Part shown: in pieces, positions 1 through 7,862 of the stretch
How positions within the stretch are numbered: position 1 is the first letter of the stretch
Layout: each line of letters opens with the position of its first letter
Source: SZUA-35 sp963781035
GTDB lineage: Bacteria > Actinomycetota > Acidimicrobiia > Acidimicrobiales > SZUA-35
Reading direction: 5' to 3'
DNA: 64,000 nucleotides
Assembly: GCA_963781035.1 (NCBI GenBank)
Contig: CAWAEN010000007.1
Span: 62,001-126,000 of the forward strand
The notes under the pieces: model-generated
The model's database searches: none
What the model saw: only the letters and a program-made list of their open reading frames with translations
Told to the model about the DNA's origin: nothing
Program-made: the position numbers and the translations under genes

Positions 1-2
1 AC

Positions 3-254
3 GGTTCGGTCACCGACGAGGACAACTTCGCAGCGCTCGGCGGCGAGGCCGAAGAGATCCGCGAACGTCTCGAAGCCGGCTTCGCTGCCGACCTCGACCT
101 CAGCTCCGCGCTGAAGCTCTCCTCGTCTGCGCTGTCCGGACTCGAGCGAACCATCGAAGGCGATCAGCTCGAAGTCGCGGTTCTCGATCGACTCGAGGAG
201 GGCCGTTGCTTCCGACGGCTGGACAACGACGAGATCACTTCGCTGCTGGCCTGA
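3..254 (+). CDS. prcA: Proteasome alpha subunit, C-terminal part
   Basis: The window opens inside this gene, so only the last 83 residues are visible, in the frame starting at base 3. The visible part has the ALGGEAEEI segment followed by a helical stretch and an acidic C-terminus, as in actinobacterial 20S proteasome alpha subunits. The alpha ring gates the barrel and docks the Mpa/ARC ATPase. The identification rests partly on context: pafA, pafB and pafC follow on the same strand, the usual Pup-proteasome neighbourhood. It ends in LLA, not the usual gating tail seen at the end of Pup. The N-terminal half and prcB must lie to the left of the window. Confidence 0.8.
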   Translation, partial: GSVTDEDNFAALGGEAEEIRERLEAGFAADLDLSSALKLSSSALSGLERTIEGDQLEVAVLDRLEEGRCFRRLDNDEITSLLA

Positions 255-284
255 TCGCACCTGGGGAACGTCGGTCGCTCCGCC

Positions 285-740
285 TCACTCCCGGGGGGCT
301 TGTCCGGTGTGAAACGCCATCGCTGCCGGTGTGGCCGGGTCGAGACCGTTGCTTCCGTCGATCAACCGGCGGCTGCCGAGCGGCTCTTCGAGTTTCACGG
401 TCGCCCGCATTGCGTCACCCATCCACTCGCATGGCACATCGTCGCCGCGGGAGGGGAACGTCACCCGGAGCGTGACCGATGCGTCGGTCTCCACCGCGGT
501 CACGACCAAACCACCGAGGGTGGACCACGACGGGCAGTCTGGATGTGCAGCCCGGATCGGTATGGCCTGGCTCGACTCGCCGACCTCGCCGTTGACGGCC
601 CAGACGGCATCGACCCGGTCCACCGACAGCGCAGCGACGGCAACGAGCCCGACTACGACCGCAGCCATGACGGAGCCGACCCCGGCTGCGTATGCACGCG
701 CCGCCTGGCCGCGAGTGTCGATCCGATGCAAGCTGCCCAC
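285..740 (-). CDS. Hypothetical membrane-anchored protein
   Basis: A 151-residue protein lies on the strand opposite to the proteasome genes, convergent with prcA and divergent from pafA. Residues about 20 to 40 form one clear hydrophobic helix (GVGSVMAAVVVGLVAVAAL), preceded by a short arginine-containing N-terminus, so it is probably a single-pass or anchored protein with the C-terminal 110 residues outside. That part is Thr/Val-rich and beta-like, with two cysteines (CPSW and CEWM) that could form a disulfide. I do not recognise the family. The longer plus-strand frames over this stretch look like shadows. Confidence 0.55.
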   Translation of the reverse strand: MGSLHRIDTRGQAARAYAAGVGSVMAAVVVGLVAVAALSVDRVDAVWAVNGEVGESSQAIPIRAAHPDCPSWSTLGGLVVTAVETDASVTLRVTFPSRGDDVPCEWMGDAMRATVKLEEPLGSRRLIDGSNGLDPATPAAMAFHTGQAPRE

Positions 741-787
741 ACCAACATCTTCGGCACTCGGTTGGGTGAACCTGAGGAGCCTGTGTG

Positions 788-815
788 TTTACGTGCGAGC
801 CGCCTCGACTAGGTT
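788..815 (+). promoter_or_regulatory. Candidate pafA promoter
   Basis: A TTTACG hexamer (788-793) and a TAGGTT hexamer (810-815) stand 16 bases apart directly upstream of pafA. A start site about 7 bases after the second hexamer would fall at or just before the ATG at 824, giving a leaderless or nearly leaderless message, which is common in Actinobacteria. No Shine-Dalgarno sequence is visible before that ATG, which fits. It is a weak match, read by eye only. Confidence 0.3.
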
Positions 816-823
816 GACGATCA

Positions 824-2188
824 ATGAGTCACCAGCGTCGGATCTATGGAATCGAGACCGAATACGGCGTCACGTGCACCTTGCGCGGGCAGCGCCGGCT
901 CAGCCCGGACGAGGTGGCGAGATACCTGTTCCGTCGCGTGGTCTCGTGGGGTCGCAGCTCGAACGTGTTCCTCGTCAACGGAGCTCGCCTCTACCTCGAT
1001 GTCGGATCTCATCCCGAGTACGCCACGGCCGAATGCGACTCGATCGGCGACGTCGTCATTCACGACAAGGCGGGGGAGCGAGTGCTCGAACAGCTTCTCG
1101 ACTCGGCCGAGGAGCGTCTCCGTGACGAGGGCATTCAGGGCACCATTCATTTGTTCAAGAACAACACCGACTCCGCCGGCAACTCCTACGGCTGCCACGA
1201 GAACTACCTCACGGCGAGGAACGACGACCTCGCTCACTACAACGAGGTGCTGATCCCGTTCCTTGTCAGCAGGCAGATCTACGCCGGGGCCGGCAAGGTC
1301 CTGCAGACCGCACGCGGCTCGACCTTCGCCGTGTCGCAGCGAGCCGAGCACATCTGGGAAGGAGTGAGTTCGGCGACCACCCGAAGCCGCCCGATCATCA
1401 ACACCCGCGACGAGCCTCACGCCGACGCCGAGCACTTCCGGCGCCTGCATGTGATCGTCGGAGACTCGAACATGAGCGAGTACACGACCTACCTCAAGGT
1501 CGGGGCCATGGCGATCCTGCTCCGGATGGTCGAGGACCCCTCGTGTGTGCTCCGCGACATGACGCTCGAGAACCCGATCCGATCGATCCGAGAGATCAGT
1601 CACGATCTCACGTTCGAGCGTCGGGTCAGGCTCGCCAACGGACGCGAGGCGACAGCCCTCGACATCCAGTCCGAGTTCCTGAACCGCGCCCTTCGCTACG
1701 CCGATCAGAAGGGCCTGCCCGACGACGAGATGAAGGCGCTCCACATGTGGGAACACGTGATGACCCATCTCGAGATGGATCCGCTCAAGCTCGACCGTGA
1801 GCTCGACTGGGTGATCAAGTACAACCTGATCGAGGCGTACCGGAAGAAGCACGATCTCACGCTCGGCGACGCCAGGGTGCAGCTGGTCGACCTGCAGTAC
1901 CACGACGTGCGCCGTTCGCACGGACTGTTCTACAAGCTGCAGGATCGAGACATGGTCGAGCGCACGCTCACCGACGATCAGATGATCGACGCCATCGACA
2001 CGCCGCCCCAGACCACCAGAGCGAAGCTGCGCGGCGACTTCATCCGGCGGGCCAAGGAACGCAAGCGGGACTACACCGTCGACTGGGTCCATCTGAAGCT
2101 CAACGACCAGGCCCAGCGCACGGTTCTGTGCAAGGACCCGTTCAAGTACAGCGACGAGCGTGTGGACAAGCTCATCGAGAGCCTCTGA
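824..2188 (+). CDS. pafA: Pup--protein ligase PafA
   Basis: PafA attaches the C-terminal glutamate of Pup to lysines of substrate proteins, using ATP, and so marks them for the bacterial proteasome. The 454-residue length fits the family. The N-terminal ATP/Mg-binding motif GIETEYG is at residues 9-15. RLYLDVGSHPEYATAEC (about 55-71) carries the Asp expected as catalytic base (D59). The glutamine-synthetase-like core follows. The gene is intact, and its stop lies 12 bases before pafB, so pafA-pafB-pafC are probably co-transcribed. The related depupylase Dop is less likely, because the start and the pafBC linkage are those of PafA. Confidence 0.95.
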   Translation: MSHQRRIYGIETEYGVTCTLRGQRRLSPDEVARYLFRRVVSWGRSSNVFLVNGARLYLDVGSHPEYATAECDSIGDVVIHDKAGERVLEQLLDSAEERLRDEGIQGTIHLFKNNTDSAGNSYGCHENYLTARNDDLAHYNEVLIPFLVSRQIYAGAGKVLQTARGSTFAVSQRAEHIWEGVSSATTRSRPIINTRDEPHADAEHFRRLHVIVGDSNMSEYTTYLKVGAMAILLRMVEDPSCVLRDMTLENPIRSIREISHDLTFERRVRLANGREATALDIQSEFLNRALRYADQKGLPDDEMKALHMWEHVMTHLEMDPLKLDRELDWVIKYNLIEAYRKKHDLTLGDARVQLVDLQYHDVRRSHGLFYKLQDRDMVERTLTDDQMIDAIDTPPQTTRAKLRGDFIRRAKERKRDYTVDWVHLKLNDQAQRTVLCKDPFKYSDERVDKLIESL

Positions 2189-2200
2189 TCCACGCTAGAC

Positions 2201-3160
2201 ATGGCGTCGATGTCCAAGCTCGAGCGCCTCTTGAACCTCACCGCAGTCCTTCTCGACACCGATCGGCCGTTGTCTGCGGATGCCATCCGCACCAGGGTCG
2301 AGGGTTACCCGGAGGCGCTGGCCAGCTTCCGCCGTTCGTTCGAACGGGACAAGGAGGATCTTCGATCGCTGGGTATTCCGCTGCGGATCGAACGAGTCCC
2401 CGGTCTCGACCCTCCCGTCGACGGCTACCGCATCTCGCCGGACGACTACTACCTCCCCGATCCTGACCTCGACGCCGACGAGCTCGCGGCACTGCATCTC
2501 GCCTCGATGGCGGTGCGGGTCGAGGGGTTGGGCGAGCGGGAGGCACTCTGGAAACTGGGTGGTCTCGTCGACGGTGATGACAGCGCCGTGGCCGGGGCTG
2601 TGGTGTCGATGCCGACAAATCCGACGCTCGTGCCACTGTTCGAGGCGATCACCCGACGCCAGTCTGTGCAGTTCGCCTACAACGGGGCGACTCGAAACGT
2701 GGACCCTTGGCGTCTCGAGTTCCAACGTGGCCGCTGGTACCTCATGGCGTTCGATCGTGATCGTGACGCGGAGCGGAATTTCAGACTCGATCGCATCGAA
2801 GGCGACATTGCCACCGTCGGTGAGCCGGGAGCTTCGTCGGCTCCAGCAGCGGGCGGATCGGATTCGCACCGGGTCCTGCAGCCGTGGGAGATCGGCGAGA
2901 GCGAACCCACGTTGGTGGAGCTGAAGGTCGATCCGTCACGTGTTGCGTGGGCCAGACAGCACTTCGGACCAGACGTCGACATGCGCAGCGAAGACGGAGG
3001 AGCTGCGGTCTTCGTCGTGCCCGTCGTGATGTGGGATGCGTTCCGCTCCCTCGTGTTCGAGTTCCTCGACCACGCCGAAGTGCTCGCGCCACCCGAGTTG
3101 AGGGCCGACATCGTCGATCATCTCCGTGCGCTCGTCGCCCACTCGGAGGTTTCGTCATGA
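2201..3160 (+). CDS. pafB: WYL-domain transcriptional regulator PafB
   Basis: PafB acts with PafC as a transcriptional activator of RecA/LexA-independent DNA-damage genes in mycobacteria. This 319-residue protein has an N-terminal winged-helix-like segment (about 4-65), a linker, and a WYL domain with RWYL at 178-181 and the typical FRLDRI after it, then a C-terminal WCX-like extension. It starts 12 bases after pafA, and its stop codon overlaps the pafC start (ATGA), so PafB and PafC are probably made in equal amounts. The second Met, three codons in, is an alternative start. The gene is intact. Confidence 0.9.
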   Translation: MASMSKLERLLNLTAVLLDTDRPLSADAIRTRVEGYPEALASFRRSFERDKEDLRSLGIPLRIERVPGLDPPVDGYRISPDDYYLPDPDLDADELAALHLASMAVRVEGLGEREALWKLGGLVDGDDSAVAGAVVSMPTNPTLVPLFEAITRRQSVQFAYNGATRNVDPWRLEFQRGRWYLMAFDRDRDAERNFRLDRIEGDIATVGEPGASSAPAAGGSDSHRVLQPWEIGESEPTLVELKVDPSRVAWARQHFGPDVDMRSEDGGAAVFVVPVVMWDAFRSLVFEFLDHAEVLAPPELRADIVDHLRALVAHSEVSS

Positions 3161-4107
3161 GCGCCACGGCGGGCGAGCGGCTACGTCGAGTGCTCGCCAT
3201 GGTTCCCTGGATCGTGGCCCGTCCTGGTGTTCCCGTGGCGGAGGTCGCCGAGCGGTTCGGCATTCCCGAAGCCGATGTCGTGGCCGACCTCGAGGTCGTG
3301 TGGATGGTCGGCCTCCCGCCGTACACACCCGATGCCCTCGTCGAAGTCTCGATGGAGGACGGGCGTGTCTGGATCAACTACGCCGACTTCTTCTCGAGGC
3401 CGCTGCGGCTCACACCGGCGCAGGGTCTTGCGATGCTGGCGTCGTCGGATGCGCTCTTGTCGATGCCCGGCACCGACCCGACCGGCCCGTTGGCCCGGGC
3501 GCTCGAGAAGTTGGCCCGTGCTCTCGACGTCGATGTCGACGGGGCGCTCGACATCGACTTGGGCGCTGCCGGGTCGGAGCACCTCACCCCGTTGCGCTCG
3601 GCAATCGATGCTCGGACTTGGGTCGACATCGAGTACTTCTCCTACGGGCGTGACGAGGTCACCCAGCGGCGTATCGTTCCCCATCGGATCACCGCCAACG
3701 GTGGCGCGTGGTATGTGGAGGCCTGGTGCTCGTTGGCCGAGGGCGATCGCATCTTCCGGCTCGATCGCATCGCCATGCTCGAAGCCACTGATGAGCCGAG
3801 CGGTCGGGAGCTGCCGCCTGAGGAAGGTGCGAATCCCTTCACCTCGAACGCTGCGCTCGATCGCATCCGTCTGCGCCTCGAACGAGGAGCGGAGTGGGTC
3901 GTCGGCGCATACCCGTGCGAGGACGTCGTCACCAACGACGACGGGACGATCAGCGTGACGCTCGCCGTGTCGGCCGAGAGGTGGCTGCAACGGCTGTTGC
4001 TCCGCCTCGGAACCGACGCAACCGTGGTCGAGGCCGAATCGTTCTCCGGTGCTCGCGCCTTGGCCGGAAGTGCCGCGTCGAGCATTCTCGCTCGGTACGA
4101 GCAGTAG
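3157..4107 (+). CDS. pafC: WYL-domain transcriptional regulator PafC
   Basis: This is the partner of PafB, 316 residues long. It starts at the ATG that overlaps the pafB stop by four bases. An N-terminal helix-turn-helix-like region (about 8-50) is followed by a WYL domain with WYVEAWC at 185-191 and FRLDRI a little later. The two proteins share this layout and probably form a heterodimer. WYL domains are thought to sense a ligand, possibly nucleic acid. The downstream neighbour (lepB) starts 10 bases after the stop, so the transcript may continue. Confidence 0.88.
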   Translation: MSATAGERLRRVLAMVPWIVARPGVPVAEVAERFGIPEADVVADLEVVWMVGLPPYTPDALVEVSMEDGRVWINYADFFSRPLRLTPAQGLAMLASSDALLSMPGTDPTGPLARALEKLARALDVDVDGALDIDLGAAGSEHLTPLRSAIDARTWVDIEYFSYGRDEVTQRRIVPHRITANGGAWYVEAWCSLAEGDRIFRLDRIAMLEATDEPSGRELPPEEGANPFTSNAALDRIRLRLERGAEWVVGAYPCEDVVTNDDGTISVTLAVSAERWLQRLLLRLGTDATVVEAESFSGARALAGSAASSILARYEQ

Positions 4108-4117
4108 GGTCCGAGCC

Positions 4118-5046
4118 ATGTCCGACCCCGATGTTCCGTCCGCCGACGGCGACGACGAATGGGTCAAACAGGCCTTGGCAGCAGCCATGCTCGGCGGTCC
4201 CGTGCACGAGCCGGAGACGGAGGACACAGCCGAGTCCGAGGACACAGCGGAGCTCGAGGACGCCAGCGGAGCTCGAGGACCCAGCCGAGCTCGGGGACCC
4301 AGCCGAGCTCGAGGACCCAGCCGAGCCGGTCGAGGACACAGCGGAGCTCGGGGACGACACAGCCGAGGCCGCCGAACCGGTCGATGGCACCTGGCCCGGC
4401 GTCCTCCAGCCGGTTGTTCGAGCGTCCTGCGTTCGATGCGACGAACGACGCCGGTGTCGACTCGATGATCCAGGCCGAAGCAGACGGGCCGACCGGCGAG
4501 ACACCACCGGACGAGCACGAGGAGCGATCGAGATTTCGCAACACCGTCGAATGGATGATCGTGCTCGGGTCGGCCGTCGTCGTTGCCCTGATCCTGCGTG
4601 CGTTCCTGTTCCAGGCCTTCTACATCCCGTCGGCATCGATGGAGGAGACCCTGCTGATCAACGACCGTGTGTTGGTCAACAAACTGAGCTATCGACTGCA
4701 CGACGTCAATCGAGGCGACGTCGTGGTCTTTCGACGTCCCGAGAACGATCCGGGGGAGTTCAGCGACCTGATCAAGCGTGTCATCGGCCTTCCCGGCGAG
4801 ACGATCGAGGCTCGCAGCAACACGATCTACATCAACGGCCAGGCCCTCATCGAGCCATATCTCAGCGCCGGCGAGATCATCGGAGACTTCGGCCCGGTCG
4901 ACATTCCCGATGGCGAACTCTTCGTGATGGGGGACAATCGGGACAACAGCGGCGACAGTCGGTTGTTCGGAACGATCGAGGAGGACCGTCTCACCGGTCG
5001 GGCGTTCTTCCTCTTCTGGCCGTTCAGCCGCGCCGGCTCGCTCTGA
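4118..5046 (+). CDS. lepB: Signal peptidase I (frame broken near the N-terminus)
   Basis: Signal peptidase I cleaves Sec and Tat signal peptides on the outer face of the membrane. The catalytic part is clear: one membrane helix (WMIVLGSAVVVALILRAFLF), then PSASME with the serine nucleophile, DLIKRVIGLPGE with the general-base lysine, and FVMGDNRDNSGDSR (box E). The ATG at 4118 opens an acidic leader that needs two one-base corrections, near 4265 in a hexapeptide-repeat tract and near 4380-4400, to join the catalytic frame. Alternatively translation starts at the in-frame ATG at 4465, giving 193 residues. The 3' end overlaps the convergent barstar gene by 23 bases. Confidence 0.85.
4214..4364 (+). 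repeat. 18-nt tandem repeat coding acidic hexapeptides
   Basis: About eight imperfect copies of an 18-base unit (GAGCTCGAGGACCCAGCC and variants, two of them 21 bases) stand head to tail in the leader of the signal peptidase gene. In the lepB reading they code E-x-E-D-[TP]-A. One copy (near 4250-4268) carries an extra base that shifts the frame. The tract could vary in length by slippage, or could simply be hard to sequence. Confidence 0.8.
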
Positions 5047-5464
5047 CCGGTTCAACGGCCTCGAGACGGGGGCCGGCACCGGGTCCGACCCACACCACGT
5101 AGAACCGCACGCCGTGGCGGTCCCAGAACTGAGAAGCGTCGTCGAGGATCTCGATCAGCACCTGGTCGTTGGCCGTGACCGTCGCTGCGTCGGCGATCAG
5201 GAGCAACTGGCTGTTTCGGGGTCTGGAAATGTCGCGTAGACCGTCGTTGAGAGAATCCCAGTTGGACCGGACGTAGGAAGGCACTCTGGCCGCTCGCCCC
5301 ACGGATTCGATGGTCGCTGCCTTGGTGTCGTCAGTGGCGAACGTCCGGACGTCCCAACCGAGGCCATCGGCGAAATGTTCGATCGCGGCGATGTCGGCGG
5401 CGTTGCCATCGATCTGCCAGACACCGGGAGCGAGCCGATGGGTGAGAAGGGCGAGCAGGCTCAC
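5024..5464 (-). CDS. Barstar-family ribonuclease inhibitor
   Basis: This is a 146-residue cytoplasmic protein of the barstar family, which blocks the active site of barnase/RNase Sa-type enzymes. It has the family hallmark NWDSLNDGLRDI around residues 69-80, where barstar has its WD-x-L-x-D-x-L segment, followed by LLLIADA and a C-terminal FYVVWV strand. It starts at a GTG whose last two bases overlap the stop of the upstream RNase gene (GTGA), so toxin and inhibitor are translationally coupled. Its 3' end overlaps lepB on the other strand by 23 bases. The pairing with an RNase makes the assignment firm. Confidence 0.85.
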   Translation of the reverse strand: MSLLALLTHRLAPGVWQIDGNAADIAAIEHFADGLGWDVRTFATDDTKAATIESVGRAARVPSYVRSNWDSLNDGLRDISRPRNSQLLLIADAATVTANDQVLIEILDDASQFWDRHGVRFYVVWVGPGAGPRLEAVEPVRASRRG

Positions 5465-5945
5465 TCGAGGATCTCCCGGAACGAGTCGTAGTGGTCGTCG
5501 GTGTAGTAGCGCTCGCCGTCGGCTCCGGCCACGATGCGTCTCGCTCCACGATCCGAGGATCCCGGGGTGTCGACGGTGTACTCCCGGTAGTGCTCGCGAT
5601 CACGGTCGGGAAGGATGCCCTCGCGATTCTGGAACGTGCCGTCGTCCTGGCGGTATGGGTATGGCCCTCCCTGGTCGATCAAGGTCAGCGTGGACAGCGC
5701 CTCGGCCGGCAGCTCGTCGAGCCAGATCGTCTCGAGATCGGAGAACCTGACGACCGTTTCGTCGACCATCGTCGTGCGGCGGTCGTCGCCTCTGGAGCGG
5801 CTGGCGTCGTCGCCGTCGGGTCCTTGCCACCCTCCGCCAGATCGATCGACGCGTCGTCAGATCCTCCGGAGAACGCCAGGACGGCGATGATCATCACCAC
5901 GACGGCGGCGAGTCCGGCGATGAGGTTGGTCTTCATGGTGGCCAT
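5461..5945 (-). CDS. Secreted guanyl-specific ribonuclease (RNase Sa-like), one frame break
   Basis: The C-terminal 95 residues match Streptomyces RNase Sa closely: LPAEALSTLTLI, then PYPYRQDDGTFQNRE, REYTV (catalytic Glu), GARRIV (catalytic Arg) and DDHYDSF (catalytic His). It cleaves RNA after guanosine. The N-terminus reads MATMKTN followed by a hydrophobic helix (LIAGLAAVVVMIIAVLAF) and a Thr/Pro/Ala linker, so it is exported or membrane-tethered. Leader and catalytic domain are in different frames, with a break near 5765-5800; one base restores them. The ATG at 5945 lies one base after the stop of the upstream phosphodiesterase gene, and barstar follows with a 4-base overlap. Confidence 0.85.
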
Positions 5946-5946
5946 C

Positions 5947-6669
5947 TCAGGTCTCGGGGAAGAACTGGTTGATGATCTCGGACAGGCGATCGGAGTGATC
6001 GCTGAACACGCCGTCGATCCCGGAGTCCACGAGACCAGCGATCTCGCGATGATGCTGGGCGTCCCAGCCGAACGCGACCCGCTCGTACCGATGGAAGATC
6101 GCCACCAGTCCGCCACTCCAATCCGAGAGTCGGAGGTTCACCGCATCGATGCCGAGGTTCCTCAACTCGTTCGCTCGGCGTTCGGGTCCTTCCTTGATCT
6201 TGGACAATCTGGTGGAGTCGACGAGTCTCGCCGTCGTGTGCTCGCGCCACTCGCGTAGCTGTGCGTAGTCCGGATGGCACAACCACAGCATCGATTCGGC
6301 CTCGCCGCCGGCATTCCTGGCGGCATCGACGACGGCAGCGAACGATGCCGAATCCTTCACATCGAGCGACACCGGGTGTCCGGTACCGACGTGGTCGTAG
6401 AACTCGGCGAGCGTCGGGATGTGCTCGGGGAGCTCGTCGCGATCGGCGTCTGCAATCGGTCGCTTGCGAGGCCAGCGGCCCAACTCGCCGTCGTGGTCGA
6501 GCACGGCGTGACCGTCAGCGGTGACCCAGACATCGCTTTCCAAGCCGGTCGCGCCCAGCTTGAGGGCGAGATCGAACGCTTCGAGCGTGTTCTCGCGGGC
6601 GTGCGCCCGGGCCCCCCGATGGGCGAACCCGATCGGGCGGGGGAGGAGAGGCGACAGCCGCGGAGCCAT
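5947..6669 (-). CDS. Glycerophosphodiester phosphodiesterase family protein
   Basis: This enzyme hydrolyses glycerophosphodiesters to an alcohol and glycerol 3-phosphate. The TIM-barrel motifs are clear: FAHRGARA and ENTLEAFDLAL near the N-terminus, ESDVWVT with the metal-binding acidic residues, then LDVKD. It is 240 residues from the chosen ATG (6669), which precedes the first beta strand; the frame stays open 12 codons further to 6705. There is no signal peptide, so it is probably cytoplasmic. It is the first gene of a tight minus-strand group with the RNase and barstar genes. Confidence 0.9.
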   Translation of the reverse strand: MAPRLSPLLPRPIGFAHRGARAHARENTLEAFDLALKLGATGLESDVWVTADGHAVLDHDGELGRWPRKRPIADADRDELPEHIPTLAEFYDHVGTGHPVSLDVKDSASFAAVVDAARNAGGEAESMLWLCHPDYAQLREWREHTTARLVDSTRLSKIKEGPERRANELRNLGIDAVNLRLSDWSGGLVAIFHRYERVAFGWDAQHHREIAGLVDSGIDGVFSDHSDRLSEIINQFFPET

Positions 6670-6738
6670 CCGGACATCCTGCCGGTCGCCGGCCGCGACT
6701 GCCACACCACCCGGCGCCGGAACAAGATTCGCCGGTAT

Positions 6739-6757
6739 CCACCACCGGCGGTGGTGG
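6739..6757. other. Perfect short hairpin in a divergent intergenic region
   Basis: An 8-bp perfect stem (CCACCACC / GGTGGTGG) with a three-base loop lies between the divergently transcribed phosphodiesterase (start 6669) and zinc-ribbon (start 6891) genes. The rest of the 221-bp gap holds no other feature that I can support. Confidence 0.5.
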
Positions 6758-6890
6758 AGCCGCCATGATCTGTGGCCGGGGCAGGGACCAATGGGTCTTT
6801 TGCTCCAGCGTTCTCCAAACGCTCAAGAGTCCCCAAAGCCCTGCCGATCCATCTAGAGACCTAGTACGGCGGGGTAAGGGAGTTCGCTTC

Positions 6891-7220
6891 ATGGCGACGA
6901 TTCGGGCAAGTTGTTCAGACTGCGGAGACGTGGAGCTCACCACGGCCGACGTGTCTGTGCGCATTTGCGACGACAACAATCACGGGACCTACTCGTTCCG
7001 GTGTCCAACGTGTGAGATGACGATCGTCAAGTCGGCCGAGCCGCGCACGATCGATCTCCTCGTGGCCAGCGGAGTGGCGTTCACGACCTGGCAGATGCCG
7101 GCGGAACTCCGAGAGGTCAAGGAGGGGGCACCCATCGATCACGATGACCTGCTCGACTTCCACGATCTGCTCAGCGACGATCGAGCGCTCGAGCAGGCGC
7201 TCGCCGAATTCACCGGCTGA
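6891..7220 (+). CDS. Small zinc-ribbon protein
   Basis: This 109-residue protein has two CxxC knuckles: CSDC at residues 8-11 and CPTC at 38-41. They make a zinc ribbon, joined to an acidic helical C-terminus (DDLLDFHDLLSDDRALEQAL). I do not know a function for this family. The start is the ATG after a GGGGTAAGGGAG ribosome-binding region, and the gene is preceded by about 220 bases of promoter space. It lies on the same strand as the Tat genes but 96 bases ahead, so it is probably a separate or leading transcript. Confidence 0.75.
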   Translation: MATIRASCSDCGDVELTTADVSVRICDDNNHGTYSFRCPTCEMTIVKSAEPRTIDLLVASGVAFTTWQMPAELREVKEGAPIDHDDLLDFHDLLSDDRALEQALAEFTG

Positions 7221-7316
7221 GTCACGGCTCGCCTGGCCCGAACCGCCCCTGGCCCTGCACTTCGGTGCTCGTTCGGTGGCGGTTCGAGCCATTTTCGGCG
7301 AGCTACCCTGTCGACC

Positions 7317-7862
7317 ATGTTCAATGTCGGCGGCCCAGAGGTGCTCATCATCGCACTCATCGCCCTCGTGGTCGTCGGGCCGGAACAGCTCCCGTCGGTG
7401 CTGCGGAAGGCCGGAAAGTACGCCTCCCAGCTGCGGTCGATGTCCACCGGGCTCCGTGACGAGTTCATGGCCGGCGTCGATGAACTCGATCCAACCAAAT
7501 GGGACGGCGAACGAGGTACCGGCGAACCGGGCAAGCCGATCGTCCCCAAGGGGTATGCCGAGCGCGTGGCCGCCGGGGAGGACGGCAATCCGTTCAAGGT
7601 GAAGCCGGTCTCGCAGCCGATGGCCGATGCCACGCCGGGCGAAGCTGCGGCTGAGGCCATCGCTGCCGCCGAGCAGGCCGAGGCCGAGGCCAGGCGTGCG
7701 ATGGAGCACGCCAGGAAGAAACGACAGCAGGCCCGAGAGACCGAAGCTGCGGCCGCTGCCGCGATGGAGCAGGAAGCGTCGGCGGTGCAGGAAGAAGAAG
7801 CGACGCCTCCGCCTGAGGATGGCGTGGTCGGCCCCGTCGACGAGAACGCCCCCGCTGAATGA
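7317..7862 (+). CDS. tatB: Sec-independent protein translocase TatB/TatA family
   Basis: This is a membrane component of the twin-arginine translocase, which moves folded proteins across the membrane. The 181-residue protein begins with GGPEVLIIALIALVVVGPEQLP, the TatA/B signature: a short membrane helix, a hinge, and an amphipathic helix (SVLRKAGKYASQLRSM). The GPEQLP hinge and the long charged C-terminal tail (Ala/Glu/Arg-rich coiled coil about 100-165) favour TatB. It overlaps tatC by four bases (ATGA). No second TatA gene is seen here. Confidence 0.9.
   Translation: MFNVGGPEVLIIALIALVVVGPEQLPSVLRKAGKYASQLRSMSTGLRDEFMAGVDELDPTKWDGERGTGEPGKPIVPKGYAERVAAGEDGNPFKVKPVSQPMADATPGEAAAEAIAAAEQAEAEARRAMEHARKKRQQARETEAAAAAAMEQEASAVQEEEATPPPEDGVVGPVDENAPAE

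Noticed and set aside
821..2092. 423-residue open frame antisense to pafA
   Set aside because: It mirrors an intact, well-recognised Pup ligase. Long antisense frames are expected at this GC content, and its sequence shows no domain.
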